A DNA stretch of 64,000 nucleotides from Flavobacterium lipolyticum (GTDB taxonomy: Bacteria; Bacteroidota; Bacteroidia; Flavobacteriales; Flavobacteriaceae): contig NZ_JAJJMN010000001.1 of the NCBI RefSeq assembly GCF_020905335.1, positions 2,418,001-2,482,000 on the forward strand, written 5' to 3'. A program made the translations under genes and the position numbers. The notes beneath the pieces were generated by a model. The model searched no databases and had not been told where the DNA came from. It saw only the letters and a program-made list of their open reading frames with translations. Numbering within the stretch: position 1 is the first letter of the stretch; every line of letters starts with the position of its first letter. Positions 34,153-43,018 of this stretch are shown one piece after another.

Positions 34153-34317
34153 TCACCTGATCATCTTCACCGTTTTTTTTGCATATTTTCATAGATTCCG
34201 GAGGAATTTGACTCTTTGGGATTAAAAATTTTCACAGTTAATTTTAGTACTCTTTTTTTGAGTAATTTAATTGACTTTATTTTATGTTGCTATTTCGGAA
34301 TGTAATCCGCTAAAATT

Positions 34318-35541
34318 ATGGAGATTAAAAAGATCGATTTTCTAAAAAGTTACAGCAGTATTCTATTGCTTTTGGGAGGAATCCTGCTTGGAAGTATTTT
34401 AGGATTGGTTTTCAAAGAAAAAGTGGAGGTTATAAAACCTCTTGGAGATATTTTTCTTAACCTGCTCTTTACGGCCATTATCCCTTTAATTTTCTTTACC
34501 ATTGCGTCTTCAATTGCCAGTCTGGAAAGAACAGAGAAATTGGGCAAACTGTTTGTAATCATGGTTCTGGTTTTTTTAAGCACCATTTTAATTTCGGCAA
34601 TTGTGATGATTTTAGCAGTATATCTTTTTCCAATCCATCAGAATATTATAGTGTCTAAAGTCCCGATAGAAAACATCCAATCAGGAAGTATTGGCGAGCA
34701 AATAGCACAGCTGGTTACCGTAAATGATTTCTTTGAATTGCTGTCCCGAAAAAGTATGCTGGCGCTTATTATCTTTTCTTTTTTAATAGGTTTTGCGAGT
34801 CTGCAATCCGGAGAAAAAGGAAGCGCTTTCAGAAGTTTTCTGGATTCCGGTAACGAAGTCATGAAGCAGCTTTTGAACCTTATTATGAAATTAGCTCCAA
34901 TTGGTTTGGGGGCTTATTTTGCCTATCAGGTTGGAGTTTTTGGTCCGCAATTGTTTGGTGTTTATGCCAAACCTTTAGGGGTTTATTATGCGGCCTGTAT
35001 TTTCTATTTCTTTGTGTTTTTTAGTTTGTACGCCTTAGTGGCCGGAGGGAAAAGAGCTTTTGTGGTATTTTGGAGCAATAATATCACACCCGCTTTAACG
35101 GCGGTTGGAACCTGCAGCAGTATTGCCACCATCCCTGCGAATCTGGAAGCCGCTGAGAAAATGAACATTCCTAAACACGTTCGCAATTTGGTCATTCCGC
35201 TTGGAGCGCCCTTGCATAAAGACGGTTCAAGTATGTCTTCTATCCTTAAAATAACCGTTCTTTTTGCCATGTTTGGAAAAGATTTTACGGCGCCTTCGAC
35301 CCTACTTTTAGCGCTTGGAATTACCGTAATCGTTTCAATTGTAGAAGGAGGAATTCCAAATGGAGGTTATATTGGAGAAGTTCTGGCCATCACAGTTTAC
35401 GGACTGCCAATGGAACAAGCCCTGCCGGTTGCCATGATTTTAGGAACTCTCGTCGACCCGATAGCGACTTTGCTAAATGTCAATGGAGATCTCATTTGTT
35501 CGATGGTGGTCTCGAGGTTTTCCGAAAAAACGAAGTGGTAG
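34318..35541 (+). CDS. Dicarboxylate/amino acid:cation symporter
   Basis: A 407-residue inner-membrane carrier of the DAACS (GltP/DctA) family. It has about eight hydrophobic helices plus re-entrant loops. The serine-rich hairpin region appears as TCSSIATIPANLEAA, and the second as HKDGSSMSSILKI. GTLVDPIATLLNVNGD is the conserved helix-8 segment with the Asp and Asn used for substrate and sodium. It would import glutamate, aspartate or C4-dicarboxylates with Na+ or H+. The gene stands alone with no clear operon partner. Confidence 0.92.
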   Translation: MEIKKIDFLKSYSSILLLLGGILLGSILGLVFKEKVEVIKPLGDIFLNLLFTAIIPLIFFTIASSIASLERTEKLGKLFVIMVLVFLSTILISAIVMILAVYLFPIHQNIIVSKVPIENIQSGSIGEQIAQLVTVNDFFELLSRKSMLALIIFSFLIGFASLQSGEKGSAFRSFLDSGNEVMKQLLNLIMKLAPIGLGAYFAYQVGVFGPQLFGVYAKPLGVYYAACIFYFFVFFSLYALVAGGKRAFVVFWSNNITPALTAVGTCSSIATIPANLEAAEKMNIPKHVRNLVIPLGAPLHKDGSSMSSILKITVLFAMFGKDFTAPSTLLLALGITVIVSIVEGGIPNGGYIGEVLAITVYGLPMEQALPVAMILGTLVDPIATLLNVNGDLICSMVVSRFSEKTKW

Positions 35542-35589
35542 CGGGCTTCCTTCATAGCAAAAAAAAAAAAGGACTTAACCTATAGGAGC

Positions 35590-35722
35590 ATCGATTTTAG
35601 GATGTGAAATGTGAAAAGAATGTCTAAAAGAAATACATTCTTTTTCATGCCGTTTCTGTGTTTTATTAAAAGTGAAACGACTTAATTTCAAGCAGAAAGC
35701 TATGTTTCTATGTGTTAAAATA
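35590..35722. repeat. Truncated ACACATAG-type repeat element
   Basis: The gap 35542-35846 holds no gene. Its middle has the right end CTATGTTTCTATGTGTTAAAA (35700-35720), preceded by GTGAAAAGAATGT and AAGAAATACATTC, as in the copies at 47547-47690 and 49317-49460. The matching left end (TTTTAACACATAG) is missing here. Confidence 0.55.
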
Positions 35723-35846
35723 AATTATACCCAACGAATTAACTTAAATACTAAAATCAGTGTTAATCTGCTTAACCTGTAAAATCCGTGTGCTAATTTT
35801 TAGCAGTAAGGAAGTCTTACAGCTAGGCATAAAAAAGTAGTTTACA

Positions 35847-37256
35847 ATGAATTCAATACTTCAAAATGATCTGAACGATCTTGAAAACATTCTGGAAAAA
35901 GCAAAACAGCACGGAATAGCGTTTTTGGACAATCTTGAAAACGTTCCAACTTCCAGTAAAAACACAATGGATCCAACCCGAAAACTAAACGAGAAAGGCT
36001 TAGGGTCATTAGGGGCTTTGGAAGAATTTAAGGAGAGACTGGCGCCATTGATGGTAGCTTCTCCGGGGCCGAGGTATTTAGGTTTTGTTACCGGAGGATC
36101 AACGCCAGCTTCTATTGTAGGCGATTGGCTGTCTACAGTTTACGATCAGAATACCCAGGCAGTTAAAGCGCAGGGAGGAACTTCGGCCCTAATCGAGTTT
36201 GAGGCCATTCATTTATTGCGACAGTTATTAGAGCTTCCGGAATCTTTTTTAGGGGGATTTGTGACTGGAGCGACCATGTCAAATTTTACCTGCTTAGGGG
36301 TGGCTAGACAGTGGATTGGTGCCCAGTCAGGAAAAGATTTTGCTAAAAACGGAGTTTCCGGAGCCATACCGATCTTAACTGCGACACCTCATTCTTCATC
36401 CATAAAAACACTATCGATGCTGGGAATTGGAAGTAATAATTATACGGTACTTAAAACAGCAGAAGGCAATAGAGAAGCTATTGATATCGACGACTTGCAG
36501 AAGAATATAGAAAGTTTAAGTGGAGAGCCGTTTATCCTGATTTCGAGCGCGGGAACGGTTAATACAGCCGATTTTGATGATTTTACAGCTATTGCAAAAC
36601 TTAGAGAAAAATACAATTTCTGGTGGCATATTGATGCCGCTTTTGGTGGTTTTGCAGCAGTTTCCGAAAAATTCAAACACCTTACAGATGGCTGGGAAGG
36701 TGCAGACAGTATTACAATTGATTGCCATAAATGGTTAAACGTGCCTTATGAAAGTGCTTTTTATTTAATTAAAAAAGAGCATCTTGGACTGCAAATCGAG
36801 ACGTTCCAAAATTCTAATGCGCCTTATTTAGGGAATCCTCTGGAGAATTTTAACTATCTGAACGTATTGCCTGAAAATTCACGCCGATTAAGAGCTTTAC
36901 CGGTTTGGTTCTCTTTATTGGCTTACGGAAAAGAAGGATTTAAAGACATCATTGAGAAAAGTACGGCATTGGCACTGCATTTTGCAAACGCCCTTATCGA
37001 AGATGAGAACTTCGAACTGTTGGCTCCAATCCGACTGAATAATGTTTGTTTTACATTAAAAGGAGACCATAATCAGGAGCATGTAAGTGCGTTTTTGACG
37101 CATTTAAATGATACAGGAAAGGTGTTTATGACGCCAACGGTTTATCAGAACCGAAAAGGTATTAGAGCGTCTTTTGTCAATTGGCGCACTACCGAAAATG
37201 ATATCAAAATAATTATCGAAGAGATAAAAAAGACCATTACGGAATTGGATTTTTAA
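35847..37256 (+). CDS. PLP-dependent group II decarboxylase
   Basis: A 469-residue PLP enzyme of the glutamate/aromatic-amino-acid decarboxylase fold. The cofactor lysine is K295 in DCHKWLNVPY, WWHIDAAFGGF carries the ring-stacking Asp, and GGFVTGATMSNF binds phosphate. A closely related group contains aspartate, tyrosine and diaminobutyrate decarboxylases, so the substrate is open. Gene 34318 nearby may import a dicarboxylic amino acid, which would fit glutamate or aspartate, but this is weak. It ends with a clear terminator. Confidence 0.88.
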   Translation: MNSILQNDLNDLENILEKAKQHGIAFLDNLENVPTSSKNTMDPTRKLNEKGLGSLGALEEFKERLAPLMVASPGPRYLGFVTGGSTPASIVGDWLSTVYDQNTQAVKAQGGTSALIEFEAIHLLRQLLELPESFLGGFVTGATMSNFTCLGVARQWIGAQSGKDFAKNGVSGAIPILTATPHSSSIKTLSMLGIGSNNYTVLKTAEGNREAIDIDDLQKNIESLSGEPFILISSAGTVNTADFDDFTAIAKLREKYNFWWHIDAAFGGFAAVSEKFKHLTDGWEGADSITIDCHKWLNVPYESAFYLIKKEHLGLQIETFQNSNAPYLGNPLENFNYLNVLPENSRRLRALPVWFSLLAYGKEGFKDIIEKSTALALHFANALIEDENFELLAPIRLNNVCFTLKGDHNQEHVSAFLTHLNDTGKVFMTPTVYQNRKGIRASFVNWRTTENDIKIIIEEIKKTITELDF

Positions 37257-37275
37257 TTCGATAGTCTAAATTTTT

Positions 37276-37309
37276 AAAGCCCGATTAGATGCTAATTGGG
37301 CTTTTTTTT
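37276..37309 (+). terminator. Terminator after decarboxylase
   Basis: AAGCCCGATTAG pairs with CTAATTGGGCTT (one G-T pair) over a three-base loop and is followed by a run of eight T. Confidence 0.88.
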
Positions 37310-37484
37310 GCCCTTTTTTGAAAATTTGAGATGCGGTAGGTTGGGATTTTTTAATTTTTATCTCATGATTTCTTAAGGAAAGATTAAGTAAAATTTAATT
37401 ATTCTTTAAGTATTGACCTGTTTGTTATGTTTTCTGTTATTTAAAAGTTAATTACTATCCTTATTTAGAATAATTAAAAATAAC

Positions 37485-37515
37485 TTGGAAAAAACCTTTT
37501 GAGAGCCTAATTTTG
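37485..37515 (+). promoter_or_regulatory. Promoter of receptor-lipoprotein-PepSY cluster
   Basis: TTG (37485-37487), exactly 20 bases, then TAATTTTG (37508-37515), a full consensus match. Transcription would start near 37522, about 28 bases before the ATG. No clear Fur box was recognised by eye. Confidence 0.65.
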
Positions 37516-37549
37516 TTGCTAATTTAATTTTCAAACCAAAATTTATTAG

Positions 37550-39895
37550 ATGCAAATAAGTAGATTAATGTCCTTGATCGCTCTTTTTTTTATTTCACTT
37601 CAAGGGTATTCACAAAAGGACAAAGTAAATTTAACAGGAGTTATTGTTAATCATCTTGGGAAAACTGCCGAAGGAGTTTCGGTAGCTTTAAAAGGAACAG
37701 CATACAGTACACTGACGAATAATAAAGGGGAGTATAAAATTAGTGCCAAGCCAGGAAATTATGTTTTGCTGGTTACACATGTGGGGTATAAAACCACAGA
37801 AACGGCAATTTTTCTAAAGCTGGGAGGAAAGCCTACTCAGGATATTACGATGGAAGAAGATATGGCAGCTTTAAACGAAGTTGCAGTAACAGGAAAGTCC
37901 AAAGTTCAAAGAGTACGAGAACAGGCATATAATATTACAGCCATAGATTTAAAGAAAACCTACAATACGTCTGCGGATTTAAATCAGGTGTTGAATAAAA
38001 CCACAGGAGTCCGCATTCGGGAATATGGAGGATTAGGATCGGCTTTTAATTTTTCACTGAATGGTTTCTCCGGTAATCAGGTTAAATTCTTTTTAGACGG
38101 AGTGCCTATGGACAGTTATGGTTCAGCTCTTACGCTGAACAATATTCCGGTAAACATGGCTGAACGCATTGATGTTTACAAAGGTGTTGTTCCTATTGAG
38201 TTAGGAGCGGATGCACTTGGGGGAGCTGTTAATATCGTAACCAACAAAAATGTAAACCGTTACATCGATGCTTCTTATAGTTACGGATCGTTTAATACTC
38301 ACAGAGCAGCAATAAACACGAGATTCTCCGGTCGTGATGGTTTTATTGCCAATATTAACGCTTTTGCAAATTATGCCGACAATGATTATAAGGTAGATGT
38401 AAGTGTTGTGGATAAAAATACCTCGAAGTTTTTACCGGAACAAAAATACAAGCATTTCCATGATGCCTATAAATCAGGAACCATAATGGCAGAAGCAGGA
38501 TTTAAAAACAAGAGTTTTGCCGATTATCTGCTTGTTGGTTTTGCCGTAGCAGGCAATAAAAAAGAAATTCAGCAGGGAAGAACAATGCAAAAAGTAGTAG
38601 GGCAGGCTTTTACAGATAGTGAAAGTTTTATTACCTCGCTGAAATTCAAGAAAAGTGATCTTTTTACTAAAGGATTGTCGTTAAGTGTTAACTCCACTTA
38701 TGCTTTAGTAAACAACCGCTCGATAGATACTTCTTCGCGAGTGTATGACTGGACAGGGAATTATATATACAGACAATTTGCAGGAGCAAATGATAAAGGT
38801 GAATTAGGAAACAAAACCATATACGTTTACGACGAGGCTAATGCACAGGTGACAACAAACTTAAAATACCAGTTAAACGAGCAGCATTCGTTAGCGGTAA
38901 ATTATTCTTATTTGGGCTACAAACGTAAAGAAACAAATGAGTATTTAAAAGTTGTAGCACTGGGAGAACCTACTATTGACAAAAATATTCTGGGTTTAAG
39001 TTATAATTTTAGCGGTCTCGATAATCGACTGGCTATTTCAGGTTTTGGTAAAATGTTTGATTTAGCAACTCAAATGATCGCCCATAACATAACGCAATCT
39101 TCTTCATCAACAAATTATGGTTATGGCGCTACTTCAGCATACCATTTGACAGATAAATTTCAAATTAAAGGTTCCTATGAACATGCGTATCGTTTGCCTT
39201 CTGCTACAGAAATGCTGGGCGACGGACTTACTGTAAACAGCAATATCGGATTAAGACCTGAGAGTAGTGATAACGCAAATCTGGGACTGGCTTTTAATAC
39301 CCAGAACAGCAAAAATCATTTTAATGTTGAGACGAGTATCATTTACAGAGAAGCAAAAGATTTTATCAGAGAAAAGCAGGAGGGAGACAAAACGGTTTTT
39401 GAAAATCTTCAAAACGTGCAAATAACAGGCATTGACGGTGTTTTTAGATACGGCTACAAAGACTTAATAAATTTTGAAGTAAACGGAACGTATCAAAAGA
39501 GCCTTAACAAAAACAAATATAAAGCCGGAACAACCAGTCCTGATGCCTTGTATGACGCACAATTGCCTAACGTCCCGATCTTCTACGGAAACGCTGATCT
39601 GACTTTTAATTTTAAAAACATCAGACATCAGGACGATAGACTTTCTTTAAATGTAAGCGCCAATTATATAGATGCTTTTTATCTGACCTGGCCGGTATTG
39701 GGAAGTCTGGAAACCAAAAAAGCTATTCCGGAACAATTTACACAAAACGCTATGGTTGCCTATTCTTTTTTAAACGGCAAATACAATTTGGCTTTCGAAT
39801 GCCGAAATATTACCGACATAAAGGTATACGACTATTTTAAGGTTCAAAAACCGGGACGTGCTTTTTCAGTAAAGTTCAGATACTTTCTACAGTAA
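37550..39895 (+). CDS. TonB-dependent receptor with CarboxypepD-reg domain
   Basis: An outer-membrane receptor of 781 residues. The signal peptide is about 1-21 (ends GYSQ). A carboxypeptidase regulatory-like beta-sandwich follows at about 26-108 (LTGVIVNHLGKTAEGVSVALKG), then a TonB-box-like LNEVAVTG, the plug at about 125-235 with FNFSLNGFSGNQVKFFLDG and VVPIELGADALGGAVNIVT, and the barrel, ending AFSVKFRYFLQ. It is followed by a DUF4374 lipoprotein and a PepSY membrane protein, a set linked to iron-siderophore or haem acquisition in Bacteroidota. That function is inferred from the set. Confidence 0.93.
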   Translation: MQISRLMSLIALFFISLQGYSQKDKVNLTGVIVNHLGKTAEGVSVALKGTAYSTLTNNKGEYKISAKPGNYVLLVTHVGYKTTETAIFLKLGGKPTQDITMEEDMAALNEVAVTGKSKVQRVREQAYNITAIDLKKTYNTSADLNQVLNKTTGVRIREYGGLGSAFNFSLNGFSGNQVKFFLDGVPMDSYGSALTLNNIPVNMAERIDVYKGVVPIELGADALGGAVNIVTNKNVNRYIDASYSYGSFNTHRAAINTRFSGRDGFIANINAFANYADNDYKVDVSVVDKNTSKFLPEQKYKHFHDAYKSGTIMAEAGFKNKSFADYLLVGFAVAGNKKEIQQGRTMQKVVGQAFTDSESFITSLKFKKSDLFTKGLSLSVNSTYALVNNRSIDTSSRVYDWTGNYIYRQFAGANDKGELGNKTIYVYDEANAQVTTNLKYQLNEQHSLAVNYSYLGYKRKETNEYLKVVALGEPTIDKNILGLSYNFSGLDNRLAISGFGKMFDLATQMIAHNITQSSSSTNYGYGATSAYHLTDKFQIKGSYEHAYRLPSATEMLGDGLTVNSNIGLRPESSDNANLGLAFNTQNSKNHFNVETSIIYREAKDFIREKQEGDKTVFENLQNVQITGIDGVFRYGYKDLINFEVNGTYQKSLNKNKYKAGTTSPDALYDAQLPNVPIFYGNADLTFNFKNIRHQDDRLSLNVSANYIDAFYLTWPVLGSLETKKAIPEQFTQNAMVAYSFLNGKYNLAFECRNITDIKVYDYFKVQKPGRAFSVKFRYFLQ

Positions 39896-39925
39896 TTTAA
39901 ATAATAATCCTAAATAATTATAATC

Positions 39926-41170
39926 ATGTTTGTAAACAAATTCGCAAAATGCTTTGCATTGGCTTTTCTGTCATGCTCTATCTTTTCATGCAGCAGTGAT
40001 GATTCCTCTAAAGATGAAACACCAACTGTAAACGGAACTAAATATGTAGCATCTTACTGGCTGGCCGATTATACGCAGTATATATTAGATTTTAATTCTA
40101 CTGATCAGTTAATGACTGGAGAAATTAGTGCAAAAGGAGTTGGAATTGAGCAGGGAGGAAGTTGTTTTCCTGTGAACAATACATTTTTTGCCTTAAGTAC
40201 AGAAGACGAAGGGTCGGTATCGTTTCGTCTGAACAATTCCGGAAAGCTGGGAGCGGGAGATAAGATTTCTTTCGAGTCATCGTATGCTGTAGGTTATACA
40301 GATGATAAAAAGCTGATCAATATTGGTGCTACCTGGGACGGTAGTTCATCTGATTACGAATTGATGATTTACAACCCTGCTACTGTTTCTATCGATGCCC
40401 GTAAGTTCAACGATTTTAGTGTGAATCCAACCAATAAAAAAATATTATACTGGCCAACCGGAGCGGCAGTGTCAGGAGATAAACTTTTTGTTCCGGTGTA
40501 TACCAAAGATGTAAGCGACGGAACCAATAAAGTATTATCATCTGATGCTACTATGAGAGTGTACAAATACCCTTCTTTAGAATATGTAAGCACCATAAAA
40601 GATGCCAGAACAACTGCAATTGGTCTTTATTATACCAATACTGGAATTGTTCAGACAGAATCAGGGGATATTTATACGTTCTCGTCTAATGCACGTGCAG
40701 GAGGTTATCCGGTTACGGGTGTTTCATCAGGAGTTTTACGTGTTAGAAAAGGCGATGCCAAGTTTGACCCGGGTTACTTTTTCGATCTTCAGTCAAGTAC
40801 GTTAAAAGGGAAAGTTCTTGCCGCTTATCCTTTAGGAGGAGAGAAAGTTTTCATCTCCTATATCCCTACCGAAGTTGACGCTGCCAATTCTGTGTACAGC
40901 TTCCTTAACACAAAAACAATTTTCAAATCGGCAATATTGGATTTATCTGCCAAAACAATCTTAGCAGTTACGGGATTACCGGATCATGGCGGAGATGAAT
41001 TCTTCGGATTGGGAAGTATGTTTGTAGAGAACGGAAAAGCATATAAAAGTTTTGTAACAGGCGATCAGGCTCGTGTGTACCAAATTGATATTGCAACCGG
41101 TACTGCAAAAGCGGGTGCACTTATTAAAGAAGGTCTTTATTTGCCTTCAATTGGTAAACTTACCTACTAA
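39926..41170 (+). CDS. DUF4374-like lipoprotein
   Basis: A 414-residue secreted lipoprotein. The signal peptide ends in a lipobox SIFSC, with C22 as the lipidation site, followed by SSDDSSKDE. The body is beta-rich and shows repeated strand patterns consistent with a beta-propeller. It matches, from memory, the DUF4374 family found beside TonB receptors. It sits 30 bases after the receptor stop and is probably co-transcribed. It may bind the substrate or support the receptor at the cell surface. No biochemical role is known to me. Confidence 0.75.
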   Translation: MFVNKFAKCFALAFLSCSIFSCSSDDSSKDETPTVNGTKYVASYWLADYTQYILDFNSTDQLMTGEISAKGVGIEQGGSCFPVNNTFFALSTEDEGSVSFRLNNSGKLGAGDKISFESSYAVGYTDDKKLINIGATWDGSSSDYELMIYNPATVSIDARKFNDFSVNPTNKKILYWPTGAAVSGDKLFVPVYTKDVSDGTNKVLSSDATMRVYKYPSLEYVSTIKDARTTAIGLYYTNTGIVQTESGDIYTFSSNARAGGYPVTGVSSGVLRVRKGDAKFDPGYFFDLQSSTLKGKVLAAYPLGGEKVFISYIPTEVDAANSVYSFLNTKTIFKSAILDLSAKTILAVTGLPDHGGDEFFGLGSMFVENGKAYKSFVTGDQARVYQIDIATGTAKAGALIKEGLYLPSIGKLTY

Positions 41171-41187
41171 ATTACCACAGTTTTAAG

Positions 41188-41227
41188 CGGCTTGAGGATT
41201 ACTAAAAATCCTCAAGCCGTTTTATTT
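41188..41227 (+). terminator. Terminator after DUF4374 gene
   Basis: CGGCTTGAGGATT (41188-41200) pairs perfectly with AATCCTCAAGCCG (41207-41219) over a six-base loop, then TTTTATTT. It lies inside the likely operon, so the PepSY gene may be expressed less or from a second promoter. Confidence 0.85.
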
Positions 41228-41261
41228 ATAAATTTTGTCTTAGTTTCAAATTACTATTTTA

Positions 41262-42419
41262 ATGAATATTATTAAAAACCGCACGGGTAAACCACCCAAT
41301 AAAGGAAAATCACGCTTTAGTAAAATCAATGCCTGGCTGCACTTATGGCTGGGACTCGCTTCCGGAATAATTGTATTTATCATGGCAATTACCGGCTGTA
41401 TTTTGGTTTTTGAACACGAAATCAAAGAGTTTACCTCTCCCTGGCTCAATGTCGAGGCTCAAAGTCCTGAGCACTTATTACCCCCTTCTCAAATTTATGC
41501 AGCAGTTCAAAAAGTACTGCCCAACAAAGAAATTCATGGTTTCTGGTATAATGGTTTAGACAAATCAGTTAAAGTTGATATCGAATCGGATTCGTTGATT
41601 TATGTAAACCCCTATAACGGTAAAATTACCGGGATGGTCGATCATGAAGATTTCTTTCACATAATCGATGAAGGACATCGGAATCTTTGGCTGGAGCGGG
41701 ATATTGGAGCGCAGATAACCGCCTGGGCAACCTTTATTTTCTTCTTTTTATTGATTAGCGGACTACTATTGTGGTTTCCGAAAAAGTGGAACAAAACAAC
41801 CATTAACAGCAGTTTTAAAATAAAGTGGGAGGCTAAGTTCAAACGCCTCAATTATGATTTGCACAATGTAATGGGGTTTTATGTGCTCATTTTGGCAGTA
41901 TTGATTTCTTTTACCGGATTGTTAATGAGTTTTCATTGGCTAAGAGAAAGTACCTACTGGATTAGTGGAGGATGGGCAGAGGTAAAAGAGCAGACCGTTT
42001 CGGTTAAAAAAGAGCCCTTGTCCAAAGCGCAATTAGACAAACTGACTGCTGTAGATTTTATTTGGAAAAAGGTTCGGACGGAAATTGCCAAAGAAAACAA
42101 AGAAGCGGTTATCATTCATTTTCCCGATGATCCGAAAGAAGATTTTTACGCCTGTACGGATATGTACAAAGGTATTTGGAGAGATCTGTATTTTGACTCC
42201 AAAACGCTTGAATTACTTCCAAAATCAGAAAAATATATTGGTAATGAGCGTTTTTCAGATTGGTTGATGCGATCCAATTACAGCCTTCATATTGGTGCAA
42301 TAGGAGGATTGTCTACCAAAATAATTTATTTCATCGGCAGTTTAATCTGCGCCAGTTTGCCAATTACCGGATTTTATATCTGGTGGGGCAGAAAGAAAAA
42401 GCAAAAATCAAAAGCTTAG
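41262..42419 (+). CDS. PepSY-associated membrane protein
   Basis: A 385-residue inner-membrane protein. HLWLGLASGIIVFIMAITGCILVFEHEI is the first hydrophobic segment with the HxWxG motif of the family. Further segments lie near 150-175, 205-225 and at the C-terminal end (about 350-378). PepSY domains lie between them. Such proteins accompany siderophore receptors and are thought to reduce or handle ferric complexes (FoxB-like). The C-terminus is basic (GRKKKQKSKA), expected to be cytoplasmic. Confidence 0.88.
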   Translation: MNIIKNRTGKPPNKGKSRFSKINAWLHLWLGLASGIIVFIMAITGCILVFEHEIKEFTSPWLNVEAQSPEHLLPPSQIYAAVQKVLPNKEIHGFWYNGLDKSVKVDIESDSLIYVNPYNGKITGMVDHEDFFHIIDEGHRNLWLERDIGAQITAWATFIFFFLLISGLLLWFPKKWNKTTINSSFKIKWEAKFKRLNYDLHNVMGFYVLILAVLISFTGLLMSFHWLRESTYWISGGWAEVKEQTVSVKKEPLSKAQLDKLTAVDFIWKKVRTEIAKENKEAVIIHFPDDPKEDFYACTDMYKGIWRDLYFDSKTLELLPKSEKYIGNERFSDWLMRSNYSLHIGAIGGLSTKIIYFIGSLICASLPITGFYIWWGRKKKQKSKA

Positions 42420-42461
42420 TGTTGATTTGATTTTAGCCGTTTTGTATTAGTTAGTTTCCTT

Positions 42462-42505
42462 AAAGTCTTTTGTGTGAAGTGAAATTCCTCAAAAGACTTT
42501 TTTTT
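42462..42505 (+). terminator. Terminator after PepSY gene
   Basis: AAAGTCTTTTG (42462-42472) pairs with CAAAAGACTTT (42490-42500), with a T run to about 42505. Confidence 0.8.
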
Positions 42506-42514
42506 GGCTTTGTC

Positions 42515-42700
42515 GGACTTCGACTTCGCTCAGTCTGACACGTCAGGCAAAGCGAAGTTGTTTTTTTGTATGCAGGATCACTTTTTTTTGGGGGACTTCG
42601 ACTTCGCTCAGTCTGACACGTCAGGCAAAGCGAAGTTGTTTTTTTGTATGCAGGATTACTTTTTTTTGGAGGACTTCGGCTTCGCTCAGTCTGACGAAGT
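42515..42700. repeat. 78-bp tandem repeat with GACTTCGACTTCGCTCAG unit
   Basis: Units begin at 42515, 42593 and 42671 (partial), exactly 78 bases apart and almost identical. Each contains GGACTTCGACTTCGCTCAG, then CTGACACGTCAGG, CAAAGCGAAGTTG and a T run. CTTCGCT and AGCGAAG can pair, so each unit forms a hairpin. The unit length is a multiple of three, so an ORF stays open across it by accident. The rest of 42420-43018 shows no gene. Confidence 0.85.
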
Positions 42701-42941
42701 TTTCAATATTATTTTCAAGGTCCTTTTATTTGTGGCAGTGTGCTGCAGGAGAAATATAGATTTAAGATTTTTGATTAACGATTTTTGATTTGTTGATGGT
42801 CAATAGTGAAATGGTCAATTTTGTACAGCTCCAAACATCTGAAATCAAGAATCGTTAATCTTCATTCTGAAATTTTGTGGCATTATGACATTTTCCGAAG
42901 TTTGTGGGTGTGGCTTTATGGGACATTTACAATTAGAAAAT

Positions 42942-42976
42942 AAAAAGAGCCTGCTAACTACAAACAGGCTCTTTCA
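42942..42976. terminator. Terminator of receptor 43019
   Basis: AAAGAGCCTG pairs with CAGGCTCTTT over an 11-base loop, with A-rich sequence on the left. On the minus strand it gives a T-rich tail and lies about 45 bases after the receptor stop. Confidence 0.75.
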
Positions 42977-43018
42977 TTCAAAAAAAAAACAAAAACAAGG
43001 AAACTAAAGATCCAAATA

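Noticed and set aside
42504..42788. 94-codon ORF across the 78-bp tandem repeat
   Set aside because: The frame stays open only because the repeat unit is a multiple of three. It encodes repeated FDFAQSDTSGKAKLFF-type text made of hairpin DNA, with no start context or similarity.
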